Positions 1 to 7,775 of a stretch of 18,460 nucleotides of DNA are shown piece after piece. Made by a program: the position numbers and the translations under genes. How positions within the stretch are numbered: the stretch's first letter is position 1; each line of letters starts with the position of its first letter. This DNA comes from Clostridia bacterium (lineage in GTDB: Bacteria > Bacillota_A > Clostridia > Christensenellales > Aristaeellaceae), in assembly GCA_017620455.1 (NCBI GenBank), contig JAFZQK010000050.1, positions 1 to 18,460 on the forward strand, written 5' to 3'. The notes under the pieces were generated by a model, which was not told the origin of the DNA, did not search any database, and was given only the letters and a program-made list of their open reading frames with translations.

Positions 1-1
1 G

Positions 2-490
<489 letters not shown>

Positions 491-501
491 GCGGCGGGCA
501 G

Positions 502-530
502 TTGCCAAACCGCCGGAAATCTGCTATACT
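502..530 (+). promoter_or_regulatory. Sigma-A type promoter of the asp23-nusB-xseA gene series
   Basis: The -35 TTGCCA (502-507) and -10 TATACT (525-530) are separated by 17 bp. A TG one base upstream of the -10 (522-523) makes it an extended -10. A second TATAAT overlaps at 530-535 but has no matching -35. The -35 sits in the loop of a small inverted repeat (CGGCGG 492-497, CCGCCG 510-515). This hairpin lacks a T-run, so it does not look like a terminator for aspS. Confidence 0.75.
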
Positions 531-559
531 ATAATATCCCAGTAAGGAGGTGCGTTTGA

Positions 560-1387
560 ATGGCGCAGAAACCCCAAAAGAAGGATAACCTCCCCGTGAA
601 GGTGGATGTTGATTTGGAAAACGGCGGCACCATCAGCTACGCCAACGAAGTGATCGCCACCATCGCCGGCGTGGCCGCCAGCGAGATCGAAGGCATCGCC
701 GGCATGAGCGTCACCGGCGGCATCAGCGAGATCCTGGGCCGCAACCGGAATATCACCCGCGGCGTCAAGGTGGAAGTGGGCAGCCAGGAAGCGGCAGTGG
801 ACCTTTTCATCGTGGTGGAATACGGCCATCCCATCCAGAAGGTAGCCGCCGACGTGCAGGAAAACGTGCGCCGCGCCCTGGAAAGCCTGACGGGGCTGCA
901 CGTAGTCCGGGTGGACGTGCACGTGCAGGGCGTCAGCTTCGAGCAGGAAAAGCGCGCCAACCAGAAGAATCTGGAAGCCTCCAAGGTCAGCGTGCTGCCC
1001 CCCGCCCGGCAGGAAAAGCTGCCCAGGGAAAGCAAGCCCGCCGTCAGGGAGGAAAAGCCCGCCCCGTCGGAAAAGCCTGTCAAAGAAGAAAAGCCCGTCA
1101 AGGAAGAGAAGCCCGCGGAGCCCGAAAAGCCCGCCCCGGCGGAAACGCCCGTGAAGGCGGAAGCGTCCGTTCCGGCGGAAGCGCCCGCCAAGGAAGAAAA
1201 GCCCGCGGAAGCGGCCGCCCCCGCCGACGGCGTCGCAGACGTTCCGGACGCGGAATTCGATCCCGAAACGCTGGCGGAAGAAGAAAAGCTGGACGGCGCG
1301 CCCGAAGGCGCGCCCAAGGCCGATCCCAAACCCGCGCCCAAGCCGGCCCCGGCCCATAAGAAGGCCCCCGGCAGGAAGCGCTGCTGA
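560..1387 (+). CDS. Asp23/Gls24 family envelope stress response protein with long disordered tail
   Basis: Residues about 10-130 form an Asp23/Gls24 (DUF322) domain, seen in GTISYANEVIATIAGVAASEIEGIAGM, the VEYGHPIQKVAADVQENVRRALESLTG segment and VVRVDVHVQGVSF. Family members are soluble and are tethered to the membrane by AmaP, with a role in cell-envelope homeostasis. From about residue 150 the protein becomes a low-complexity Lys/Glu/Pro/Ala tail, including a KPVKEE tandem repeat from residue 172, and ends in a basic cluster (HKKAPGRKRC). At 275 aa it is much longer than typical Asp23 proteins, and the extra length is all tail. The ATG at 560 has AAGGAGG at 544-550. It is the first gene after the promoter, and amaP follows 23 bp downstream, as expected for a partner. 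The domain is clear; the role of the tail is unknown. Confidence 0.9.
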   Translation: MAQKPQKKDNLPVKVDVDLENGGTISYANEVIATIAGVAASEIEGIAGMSVTGGISEILGRNRNITRGVKVEVGSQEAAVDLFIVVEYGHPIQKVAADVQENVRRALESLTGLHVVRVDVHVQGVSFEQEKRANQKNLEASKVSVLPPARQEKLPRESKPAVREEKPAPSEKPVKEEKPVKEEKPAEPEKPAPAETPVKAEASVPAEAPAKEEKPAEAAAPADGVADVPDAEFDPETLAEEEKLDGAPEGAPKADPKPAPKPAPAHKKAPGRKRC

Positions 1388-1410
1388 ATCAGGAAAAGGA
1401 GCGATCCCAA

Positions 1411-2328
1411 ATGAAACTGAAATTCTATGATCGGCTGGTGCTGTTTTTCGGCGCGCTGCTGACCATCGCCGCCGGGGCCGCCCTGGGGGTGACCGGGCTG
1501 CAGATCGCCGGCACCATCGGCGAATCGCTGTCCCTGGGGATGCGCATCGCCTGCATCGGTGTGGGCTCGCTGACGGTCCTCTTCGGTTTTTATCTGCTGG
1601 CATTCCCTCAGAAGCTCCGGGCGGAGCGCCAGGGCTTCGTGGTGCAGCGCACGGATAACGGCGAGCTGCGCATCTCTATCAAGGCCATCGAAGGCCTGGT
1701 GCAGAAGTGCATCGACATGCACGACGAGATCGACGTGGTGTCCCAGCGCATCCGCAACACCCGGGACGGCGTCACCGTGGATCTGAATATCGCCCTGGCC
1801 AACAATATTTCCATCCCCCTGGCGGTGGCCGCGCTGCAAAAGCAGATCAAGCAGTATCTGTCCGCTTCCTCCGGCATTGAGATCACCGAGGTGCGCGTCA
1901 CGGTGGATACCGCCCAGATGCCCGCCCCGGATACGGCGGAGCAGGCCGACGCCGAAGCGGAGCCCGCCGGGGAAGCAATCGCCCCCGCGGAAGCGGAAAA
2001 GCCCGCGCCCAAGGCGAAGCTGCCGCTGCATCAGCGCATTTTCGGCCGTTCCGAAACCGCCGCCAACATGCCGGAGCCGCCCAAGGCGGAAGAGCCCAAA
2101 GCAAAGGAGCCTCAGGCGGAAGAAACGCCCGCTCAGGCGCCTGAAACGGAGGCCGCTCCCCCGGAGGAAGCGCCCCTCCCCGACGGAGAGCCGGCGGCGG
2201 ACGCGGCGGAAGAAATCGCCGAAGCGGCGGAAGAAACCGTACAGGAGATTTCCCAAGAGACCGTAGAAGAAACCGCGGAAATCACGGAAGAAGCGGCCGA
2301 TGATACGGAGGAGACCCGCAATGAATGA
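1411..2328 (+). CDS. amaP: AmaP, alkaline shock response membrane anchor protein, with acidic C-terminal tail
   Basis: Two hydrophobic segments at about residues 8-31 and 44-64 give a membrane hairpin. They are followed by an Asp23-like domain (about 70-165: GELRISIKAIEGLVQKCI, VTVDLNIALANNISIPLAVAALQKQIK) and then by about 135 residues rich in Glu, Ala and Pro. Known AmaP proteins anchor Asp23 to the membrane, and the adjacent asp23-like gene and the DUF2273-like gene make the usual three-gene module. The tail is strongly acidic apart from a short basic patch (KAKLPLHQRIFGR). The ATG at 1411 is preceded by AAGGAG (1396-1401). The last codons overlap the next gene by 8 bp (ATGAATGA), which suggests translational coupling. 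Identification is good; the long acidic tail is unusual compared with short AmaP proteins. Confidence 0.85.
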   Translation: MKLKFYDRLVLFFGALLTIAAGAALGVTGLQIAGTIGESLSLGMRIACIGVGSLTVLFGFYLLAFPQKLRAERQGFVVQRTDNGELRISIKAIEGLVQKCIDMHDEIDVVSQRIRNTRDGVTVDLNIALANNISIPLAVAALQKQIKQYLSASSGIEITEVRVTVDTAQMPAPDTAEQADAEAEPAGEAIAPAEAEKPAPKAKLPLHQRIFGRSETAANMPEPPKAEEPKAKEPQAEETPAQAPETEAAPPEEAPLPDGEPAADAAEEIAEAAEETVQEISQETVEETAEITEEAADDTEETRNE

Positions 2329-2665
2329 GAACCGTCCCAATTCCTTCCTCCGGAACATGTTCCGGATCGGCACGCCGGAATGCGCCGTCACCTTTTCCGT
2401 GATCGCTATGATCCTGGCCGTGCTGTATCTGCTGCTGGGCTTCTGGAAGACGTTCCTGATCGCGGTGCTGATGGTGCTGGGCGGCTTCCTGGGCGGCGTC
2501 AAGAATAAAAAGGAATTCGTCAGCAGCCGGATCAACCGGCTTTTCCCGCCCAAGTCCTCCGTTCCCTATAAGGAAACCAACGAAGAAATTTCCCGGGCCA
2601 TCCGGGAAGCGCGGGAAAGGGAAGACGCAAGAAGAGCCCGCGAAAGCGCGGATACCGACAAATGA
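2321..2665 (+). CDS. DUF2273-like small membrane protein of the Asp23 module
   Basis: This 114-aa protein has two closely spaced hydrophobic helices at about residues 20-50 (TPECAVTFSVIAMILAVLYL, then a Gly-rich helix ending GGFLGGVKNKK). A charged tail rich in Arg, Glu and Ala follows. Small two-helix proteins of this kind (DUF2273) commonly sit between amaP and nusB in Firmicutes; their biochemical role is not established. An in-frame ATG exists at 2300, but the ATG at 2321 is preferred because GGAGGAG (2307-2313) lies 7 bp before it and the resulting 8-bp overlap with amaP is typical of coupled genes. The family label rests on size, topology and position more than on a distinctive motif. 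Confidence 0.75.
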   Translation: MNENRPNSFLRNMFRIGTPECAVTFSVIAMILAVLYLLLGFWKTFLIAVLMVLGGFLGGVKNKKEFVSSRINRLFPPKSSVPYKETNEEISRAIREAREREDARRARESADTDK

Positions 2666-2686
2666 CACACAGGGGGAGCAATACCC

Positions 2687-3100
2687 ATGGCTCGTAAAGC
2701 GGCACGGGCGGCAGCCGTGCAGATGGCATATGAACACATGCTGGGCGGCGCCGGCGGGGATGAAACGCTGCGCGGCCTGATCGAATTTACGCCGGAGGAA
2801 GAGGACCGGGCCTATATCGACGGCATCCTGTCCGGGGTGTCCGCCCACGCGGAGGAGCTGGACGAATCCATCGCCGCCTGCTTAAAGGGCTGGACGCTGG
2901 AGAGGATCGCCCGGGTGGACCTGGCGGTGCTCCGGGTGGCCGCCTATGAGCTTTGCTATCTCCGGGAAACGCCGGACGCCGTGGTGATCAACGAGGCGGT
3001 GGCCCTGGCCCAGCGCTTCGATTCCCCCACCGCGGGCAAATTCGTCAACGGGGTCCTGGCCACGCTGCTGGCCCGGCGGGATCAGGAGAAAGAAAGCTGA
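2687..3100 (+). CDS. nusB: Transcription antitermination factor NusB
   Basis: This 137-aa all-helical protein has standard NusB length. Visible family features are the N-terminal ARKAARAAAVQMAYEHML, the central WTLERIARVDLAVLRVAAYELCY and the C-terminal PDAVVINEAVALAQRFDSPTAGKFVNGVL, which is highly characteristic. NusB with NusE (S10) binds boxA RNA and supports rRNA transcription antitermination in the cytoplasm. The start at 2687 follows GGGGGAG (2672-2678). The stop codon shares one base with the next start (TGATG), so the M22-like gene is probably translationally coupled. The link of nusB with the Asp23 module and xseA/xseB/ispA is common in Clostridia. Confidence 0.95.
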   Translation: MARKAARAAAVQMAYEHMLGGAGGDETLRGLIEFTPEEEDRAYIDGILSGVSAHAEELDESIAACLKGWTLERIARVDLAVLRVAAYELCYLRETPDAVVINEAVALAQRFDSPTAGKFVNGVLATLLARRDQEKES

Positions 3101-4056
3101 TGCTGGCCCTGGGGCTGGATACCAGCTGCTACACCACCTCCTGCGCCCTGTGCGCGCCGGGGGGCGAGCCCGTGCAGGCGCGGCGGCTTCTGCCCGTGCC
3201 CGCGGGAGAACGCGGCCTTCGCCAAAGCGAGGCCGTGTTTGCGCATGTAAGGCAGCTGGGAGAAATGCTCCCGCGGCTGATGGAGAACGCCCCGGAGCCC
3301 GTTTCCTGCGTCTGCGCCTCCGCCGCCCCCCGGGACGGGGAGGACAGCTACATGCCCGTGTTCCAGGTGGGGCTGTCCCAGGGCCGGGGCATCGCCGCGG
3401 CGCTGGGCGTTCCCTTTTTCAGCACCACCCACCAGCGGGGCCATCTCGCCGCCGCCCTGTACGGATCCGGGCTGAGGGAAAAATCCTTTTTGGCACTGCA
3501 TCTCTCCGGCGGCACCACGGACGTGCTGCTGGCGCGGGGGGAGGAAATCACGCTCCTGGGAACGTCGCTGGATCTGCACGCGGGCCAGCTGGTGGACCGG
3601 ATCGGGGTGAAAATGGGGCTCCCCTTCCCCGCGGGGCCTTTTCTGGAGGAGCTGGCGCGCAAGGGCGTATGCGGAAACGCCGTGCCCGTCAGCATGGAGG
3701 GGCTCAGCTGCCACCTGTCCGGCGCGGAAGCGCGGCTTTTGCGCATGCTGGACGCCGGCGAAAGAAAGGAAAACGCGGCGGCGGAGGTCTATGGCGTGCT
3801 GTGCCGCACGGTGCTTAGGCTGCTGGAAGCGGCGGCGGATGAAACCGGCGTCAGCGACGCGCTGCTGTTCGGCGGGGTGATCTCCTCCGCGCTGCTCCGG
3901 GAAATGCTCCTGGACAGGAACGAAAAGCGCCGGACCGGCCTGAAAATGCACTTCGGGCGGAAAGAGTATTCCGGCGACAACGCGGTGGGCGTGGCGCTCA
4001 TCGGCTTACAGCGATTGGAAAAGGAGAAAGCACATGGCGATTTTGATGGACGGTAA
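3100..4056 (+). CDS. TsaD/Kae1-like (peptidase M22 family) protein, clostridial paralogue
   Basis: This 318-aa ASKHA-fold protein starts LALGLDTSCYTTSCAL, where true TsaD usually has GIETSCDET. The metal-binding pair is present as HQRGH (His111 and His115), in the same spacing as the TsaD HxxxH. The third ligand is probably Asp293 in YSGDNAVGVALIG. LHLSGGTTDVLL and LFGGVISSALL correspond to nucleotide-binding segments. TsaD makes N6-threonylcarbamoyladenosine in tRNA with TsaB and TsaE. This shorter paralogue, placed between nusB and xseA, is found in Clostridia in addition to canonical TsaD, and its own role is not known to me. The ATG at 3100 overlaps the nusB stop and has AGGAG at 3084-3088; more upstream starts would run deep into nusB. 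The end overlaps folD by 23 bp. Confidence 0.8.
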   Translation: MLALGLDTSCYTTSCALCAPGGEPVQARRLLPVPAGERGLRQSEAVFAHVRQLGEMLPRLMENAPEPVSCVCASAAPRDGEDSYMPVFQVGLSQGRGIAAALGVPFFSTTHQRGHLAAALYGSGLREKSFLALHLSGGTTDVLLARGEEITLLGTSLDLHAGQLVDRIGVKMGLPFPAGPFLEELARKGVCGNAVPVSMEGLSCHLSGAEARLLRMLDAGERKENAAAEVYGVLCRTVLRLLEAAADETGVSDALLFGGVISSALLREMLLDRNEKRRTGLKMHFGRKEYSGDNAVGVALIGLQRLEKEKAHGDFDGR

Positions 4057-4879
4057 AGCCCTGGCGGCGGAAAAAATGGAGGAGCTCAGGCAGCGCACGG
4101 AGGCATTGAAGGCCCGGGGCGTGACGCCGGGCCTTTCGGTGATCCTGGTGGGCGAGGACCCTGCCAGCCAGGTGTACGTGCGCAACAAGGGCCGCGCCTG
4201 CGAGGAGCTGGGCTTCTATTCCCGGACCATCCGCATGCCGGAGGAAACCACCCAGGCGGAGCTGGAACACCAGATCGACGAATTGAACGCCGACAGCCGG
4301 GTGGACGGCATCCTGGTGCAGCTGCCCCTGCCCCGGCATCTGGACGAAGCCGCCGCCCTGCGCCGCATCCGCCCGGAAAAGGACGTGGACGGCTTTCACG
4401 TGGAAAACGCGGGCAGGCTGTTCACCGGCCAGGACGGGGTGGTGGCCTGCACCCCCAAGGGCATCCTGTACATGCTCAAAAAAAGCGGCGTTCCCCTCTC
4501 CGGGAAGGACGCCGTGGTGATCGGGCGCAGCAACATCGTGGGAAAGCCCGTCGCAATGCTGCTGCTGAATGAAAACTGCACCGTCACCCTCTGCCATTCC
4601 CGCACCGCCGACCTCGCGGCCCACACCCGCCGGGCTGACGTGCTGGTGGCCGCGGTGGGCAGGCCCCGGTTCGTCACCGCCGATATGGTGAAGCCCGGCG
4701 CCGCCGTGGTGGACGTGGGCATCAACCGGGTGGACGGCAAGGTAGTGGGCGACGTGGATTTTGCCGCCGTGGAGCCCGTGGCGGGCTGGATCTCCCCCGT
4801 GCCCGGCGGCGTGGGCAAAATGACCATCTGCATGCTGATGGAAAACACCCTGGAAGCCGCGGAAAAAAGGAGCCGCTGA
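4034..4879 (+). CDS. folD: Bifunctional methylenetetrahydrofolate dehydrogenase/cyclohydrolase FolD
   Basis: At 281 aa this is the normal length. FolD interconverts 5,10-methylene-THF, methenyl-THF and 10-formyl-THF in the cytoplasm, normally using NADP. The catalytic YVRNK motif is present (Tyr48, Lys52), as are QLPLPRHL, the DVDGFHVEN loop, the Rossmann segment VVIGRSNIVGKPVAMLLL and the C-terminal PGGVG motif. The latter reads PGGVGKMT, with Lys262 where most FolD proteins have Pro. The ATG at 4034 follows AAGGAG (4021-4026) and lies inside the end of the M22-like gene, so coupling is likely. The gene sits beside xseA, an arrangement known in other Firmicutes. Confidence 0.95.
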   Translation: MAILMDGKALAAEKMEELRQRTEALKARGVTPGLSVILVGEDPASQVYVRNKGRACEELGFYSRTIRMPEETTQAELEHQIDELNADSRVDGILVQLPLPRHLDEAAALRRIRPEKDVDGFHVENAGRLFTGQDGVVACTPKGILYMLKKSGVPLSGKDAVVIGRSNIVGKPVAMLLLNENCTVTLCHSRTADLAAHTRRADVLVAAVGRPRFVTADMVKPGAAVVDVGINRVDGKVVGDVDFAAVEPVAGWISPVPGGVGKMTICMLMENTLEAAEKRSR

Positions 4880-4882
4880 GCC

Positions 4883-6106
4883 ATGCCCTGGACGCTGACC
4901 GTTTCGGAACTGAATGATTACGTGCGCCGCGCCCTGGCCAGCGACCCGTCACTGCGCTTTCTTTCCCTGCGCGGCGAGGTCAGCGATTTCAAGAAATATA
5001 CCTCCGGCCACTGGTATTTTACCCTGAAGGACGAAGCCTGCACCATCCAGTGCGTCTGTTTCCGGCAGTACAATATGCGCCTGGATTTCCGCCCGGAAAA
5101 CGGAATGAAAGTGGTGCTCACCGGAGCCGTGGGGCTGTACGCCGAGCGGGGCAGCTACCAGTTTTACGCCGATAGCATCACCCGGGACGGGGTGGGCGAC
5201 CTGTATCTGAAGCTGGAGCAGCTCAAGGCCCGGCTGATGAAGGAAGGGCTCTTCGACGTGGCGAAGAAGCGCCCCCTCCCCCTGCTTCCCCGGGCCATCG
5301 GCGTGGTCACCAGCCGCAGCGGCGCGGTGATCCACGATATCGCCACCGTCACCCGCCGGCGCTATCCCGCCATGCAGATCATCCTGCGGCCCGCCCAGGT
5401 GCAGGGCGAAGGCGCGGCGGAGGACATTGCCCGGGGCATCGCGGAAATATCGCTGCTGCCCCAGGTGGACGTGGTCATCGTGGGCCGGGGCGGCGGATCG
5501 CTGGAGGACCTGTGGGCCTTCAACGAGGAGATCGTGGTGCGCGCCATCGCCGCCTGCCCGGTGCCGGTGGTCAGCGCCGTGGGACACGAGGTGGACGTGA
5601 CGCTTTCCGATCTGGCGGCGGACGTCCGGGCCGCAACGCCCTCCGTGGCCGCGGAGGTCTGCGTGCCGGAAAGGGACGCGCTGCTGGCCGCCGTCGAAAA
5701 GATGCGCCGGGAAATGGGCAAAGCGTGCGTCGGCCGCCTGCTGGCGCTTAAGAACCGCACCGCGTACCTGGAAAAGCGCCTGGCCGCCTGCCATCCAGCG
5801 GCGCAGCTGCAGCGCATGAGCGCCCAGGCCGGATTGCTTGCCCAGCGGCTGCGCGCCGCCATGGAAAAAGGCATGACCGCCCGGCAAACCCGGCTGCAGC
5901 TGCTGCGCAATCAGCTCGCCGCCCTGGGCCCCCGGCAGGCGCTGGAAAGGGGCTACGCGGTGGTTTTATCCGGCCGGGACGCCGTCACCAGCGTATCCCA
6001 GGTCAAGGATGAAATGTCTCTGCTCATGCGGGACGGGCGCGTGCGCGTCAGGACCCTGGAGGTGCGAAAGGAGGATCCCTTTGGCGAAGAAGCAAGCGAG
6101 CTTTGA
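4883..6106 (+). CDS. xseA: Exodeoxyribonuclease VII large subunit
   Basis: The product has 407 aa, close to family size. It has an N-terminal OB-fold (about residues 1-105: LRGEVSDFKKYTSGHWYFTLKD), the catalytic domain (IGVVTSRSGAVIHDI, VDVVIVGRGGGSLEDLWAFNEE, GHEVDVTLSDLAADVRAATPS) and a long helical C-terminal region, rich in Leu, Arg and Gln, that binds XseB copies. Exonuclease VII degrades single-stranded DNA in both directions and acts in repair. The ATG at 4883 begins 4 bp after the folD stop, with AAGGAG within the last folD codons. The final 26 bp overlap xseB, which fits co-production of the two subunits. Confidence 0.95.
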   Translation: MPWTLTVSELNDYVRRALASDPSLRFLSLRGEVSDFKKYTSGHWYFTLKDEACTIQCVCFRQYNMRLDFRPENGMKVVLTGAVGLYAERGSYQFYADSITRDGVGDLYLKLEQLKARLMKEGLFDVAKKRPLPLLPRAIGVVTSRSGAVIHDIATVTRRRYPAMQIILRPAQVQGEGAAEDIARGIAEISLLPQVDVVIVGRGGGSLEDLWAFNEEIVVRAIAACPVPVVSAVGHEVDVTLSDLAADVRAATPSVAAEVCVPERDALLAAVEKMRREMGKACVGRLLALKNRTAYLEKRLAACHPAAQLQRMSAQAGLLAQRLRAAMEKGMTARQTRLQLLRNQLAALGPRQALERGYAVVLSGRDAVTSVSQVKDEMSLLMRDGRVRVRTLEVRKEDPFGEEASEL

Positions 6107-6299
6107 GGACAAGCTCACCGAACTGGAGGAAATGATCCGCAAAATGGAAGGGGGCAGCCTGCCCCTGGACGAAACGCTGAAATGCTACGAGGCGGGCATC
6201 AAACTGTCCCGGGAGCTGACGGCGGAGCTGAACGCGGCGGAAAAGAAAATGCAGGAGCTCTCCGCCGGGGAACTGACCGAAATGGAGGACGCACCGTGA
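6081..6299 (+). CDS. xseB: Exodeoxyribonuclease VII small subunit
   Basis: This 72-aa helical protein carries the XseB signature SFEDKLTELEEMIRKMEGG and the LPLDETLKCYEAGIKLSREL segment. A TTG start at 6081 is chosen because AAAGGAGG (6067-6074) lies 6 bp upstream and it gives the standard size. The only in-frame ATG upstream (6009) would add 24 residues unlike the family and overlap deep into xseA. Several XseB copies bind one XseA to form the active enzyme. The stop overlaps the next start by 4 bp (GTGA). Confidence 0.93.
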   Translation: MAKKQASFEDKLTELEEMIRKMEGGSLPLDETLKCYEAGIKLSRELTAELNAAEKKMQELSAGELTEMEDAP

Positions 6300-7159
6300 G
6301 CGATACCGTTCTTGCGCCGTATAAAAAGCGGCTGGAAGCCTATCTGGACGGGCTGCCCATGGCCGGCGCGCCGGAGCCCCTGCGCTCCGCCATGCGCTAC
6401 AGCCTGCTCTCCGGCGGGAAGCGGCTGCGGGGATGCCTGACCCTGATCGCCTGCGAAACCGCGGGCGGCGCCGCGGAGGACGCCCTGCCCTTCGCCGCGG
6501 CCCTGGAAATGATCCACGCCTATTCCCTGATCCACGACGATCTGCCCGCCATGGACAACGACACCCTGCGCCGGGGCAAGCCCACCAACCACGTGGTTTA
6601 CGGGGAAGCGGTGGCCATCCTGGCCGGGGACGGGCTGCTGACCCATGCCTTTGAGCTCATGGCCTCCTCCCCCCATCCCCGGGCCTTCCGGGCCCTGGGC
6701 GAGATCGCCCGGGCAGCGGGGATCGGGGGCATGCTGGCCGGCCAGGCCCTGGACGTGACGCTGGAGGGCGCCCGGTCGGAAAAAGCCGTGGTGGAGCAGA
6801 TCCACCGGGGCAAGACCGCCGCGCTGCTCACCGCCCCCGTCACCGCCGGGCTGATCCTGGGCGTCGCCACGGAAGAGGAGATCGCCGCGGGCCGGGAATA
6901 CGGGCTGCATCTGGGCATCGCGTTCCAGATCGTGGACGATCTGCTGGACCTGGAGGGCGACGCCGCCCTCATGGGCAAGACCCTGGGCAAGGACCTGCAG
7001 GAAGGCAAGCTGACCTGGCCCGCCTGCGTGGGCGTTGCGCAGGCCCGGCTGGACGCCGCCGCCCACACCGACGCGGCGCTCCGCGCTCTTTCTCCCTTCG
7101 GCGTCCGCGGGGATGCGCTGCGCGCCGTCGCCGCGGCCATTCTGAAACGCAATCAATGA
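6296..7159 (+). CDS. ispA: Polyprenyl synthetase family protein, probable farnesyl/geranylgeranyl diphosphate synthase
   Basis: This 287-aa short-chain E-type prenyltransferase condenses isopentenyl diphosphate with allylic diphosphates. The first aspartate-rich motif is DDLPAMDND (residues 81-89, followed by LRRGKPTNH) and the second is DDLLD (214-218). SGGKRLRG and GMLAGQALDV are the usual diphosphate-binding and helix segments. A GTG start at 6296 is inferred from TGGAGG at 6283-6288, from the 4-bp overlap with xseB and from the normal N-terminus it gives. In many Firmicutes dxs follows ispA in this cluster; here it does not. Chain length (C15 or C20) cannot be fixed from sequence reading alone. 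Confidence 0.92.
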   Translation: MSDTVLAPYKKRLEAYLDGLPMAGAPEPLRSAMRYSLLSGGKRLRGCLTLIACETAGGAAEDALPFAAALEMIHAYSLIHDDLPAMDNDTLRRGKPTNHVVYGEAVAILAGDGLLTHAFELMASSPHPRAFRALGEIARAAGIGGMLAGQALDVTLEGARSEKAVVEQIHRGKTAALLTAPVTAGLILGVATEEEIAAGREYGLHLGIAFQIVDDLLDLEGDAALMGKTLGKDLQEGKLTWPACVGVAQARLDAAAHTDAALRALSPFGVRGDALRAVAAAILKRNQ

Positions 7160-7181
7160 TTTTTTCCGGGAGGGATTTTTT

Positions 7182-7742
7182 ATGACGGATCAATTCAAGG
7201 AAGAAGTGGTCACCAAGCGCAATCAGGGGGCGCAAACCGCCCTGTTCGTGCTGGCTAACGTGCTGATGGTGGCCTCGGGGCTCCTGGCGCTGATCAATTT
7301 CACGTCCGTGACCGGCGCGCTGCGCATGACCGGCTTTTCCCAGGATTTCTTCTTCTATCTCGTGATTTTCCTGCTCTTCGCCGCCACCACCGCGGGCTTG
7401 TATTTCTACCGCGACCGGATCAGGATGGAATACGAATACACCCTCACCAACACCCAGATGGATTTCGCCCAGGTGTTCAACAATAAAAAGCGTAAGTCCC
7501 TGGGCACCATGAACATCAAAAACGTGGAGGCCTGCGGCCTGGTGTCCTCCGGCTCCTTCCATCGGTACATCAGCATGCAGGGCATCAAGCGCAGCAACTG
7601 GTTTTTGAACCGGGACGCCGAATTGTTCTACTTCTTCTTCCAGAAAAACGGGGAAAAGCGCATCATCGTCATCGAGCCCAGCGAGGAAATGCGCGGGATG
7701 ATCAAAAAAAGCGTTCCCCAGGGCGTCTGGCAGAACAACTGA
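7182..7742 (+). CDS. Small two-helix membrane protein, DUF6106-like
   Basis: The protein has 186 aa. A short polar N-terminus is followed by two transmembrane helices at about residues 20-42 and 56-76. A soluble C-terminal domain of about 110 residues then begins YFYRDRIRMEYEYTLTNTQMDF and contains KRKSLGTMNIKNVEACGLV and a Phe-rich strand, ELFYFFFQKNG. The topology and the EYEYTLTN start recall clostridial DUF6106 proteins and, more loosely, membrane-attached PH-like domains; this is recognition from memory and not a firm match. The ATG at 7182 has a good GGGAGGG upstream. It lies between ispA and the desulfurase on the same strand with short gaps, so it is probably co-transcribed. Function is unknown. 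Confidence 0.7.
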   Translation: MTDQFKEEVVTKRNQGAQTALFVLANVLMVASGLLALINFTSVTGALRMTGFSQDFFFYLVIFLLFAATTAGLYFYRDRIRMEYEYTLTNTQMDFAQVFNNKKRKSLGTMNIKNVEACGLVSSGSFHRYISMQGIKRSNWFLNRDAELFYFFFQKNGEKRIIVIEPSEEMRGMIKKSVPQGVWQNN

Positions 7743-7775
7743 CCGATTTTTCAATCGTTGAAAGGCTTATTTCCG

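Noticed and set aside
492..515. Inverted repeat after aspS considered as a terminator
   Set aside because: Only 6-bp arms with a 12-nt loop and no T-run; it overlaps the next promoter's -35.
1073..1120. KPVKEE-type repeats considered as a DNA repeat or recombination site
   Set aside because: They are short in-frame codon repeats of a disordered tail, with no flanking mobile-element signals.
637..2553. 638-codon open frame on the minus strand
   Set aside because: It runs antisense through the asp23-like, amaP and DUF2273-like genes and is made of Ser/Ala/Gly and Arg/Phe runs produced by the complementary low-complexity tails.
7743..7757. Small hairpin CGATT-TTTC-AATCG between the DUF6106-like gene and the desulfurase gene as a terminator
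   Set aside because: The stem is only 5 bp, AT-rich, with no T-run after it; the downstream genes have no obvious promoter, so readthrough is likely.
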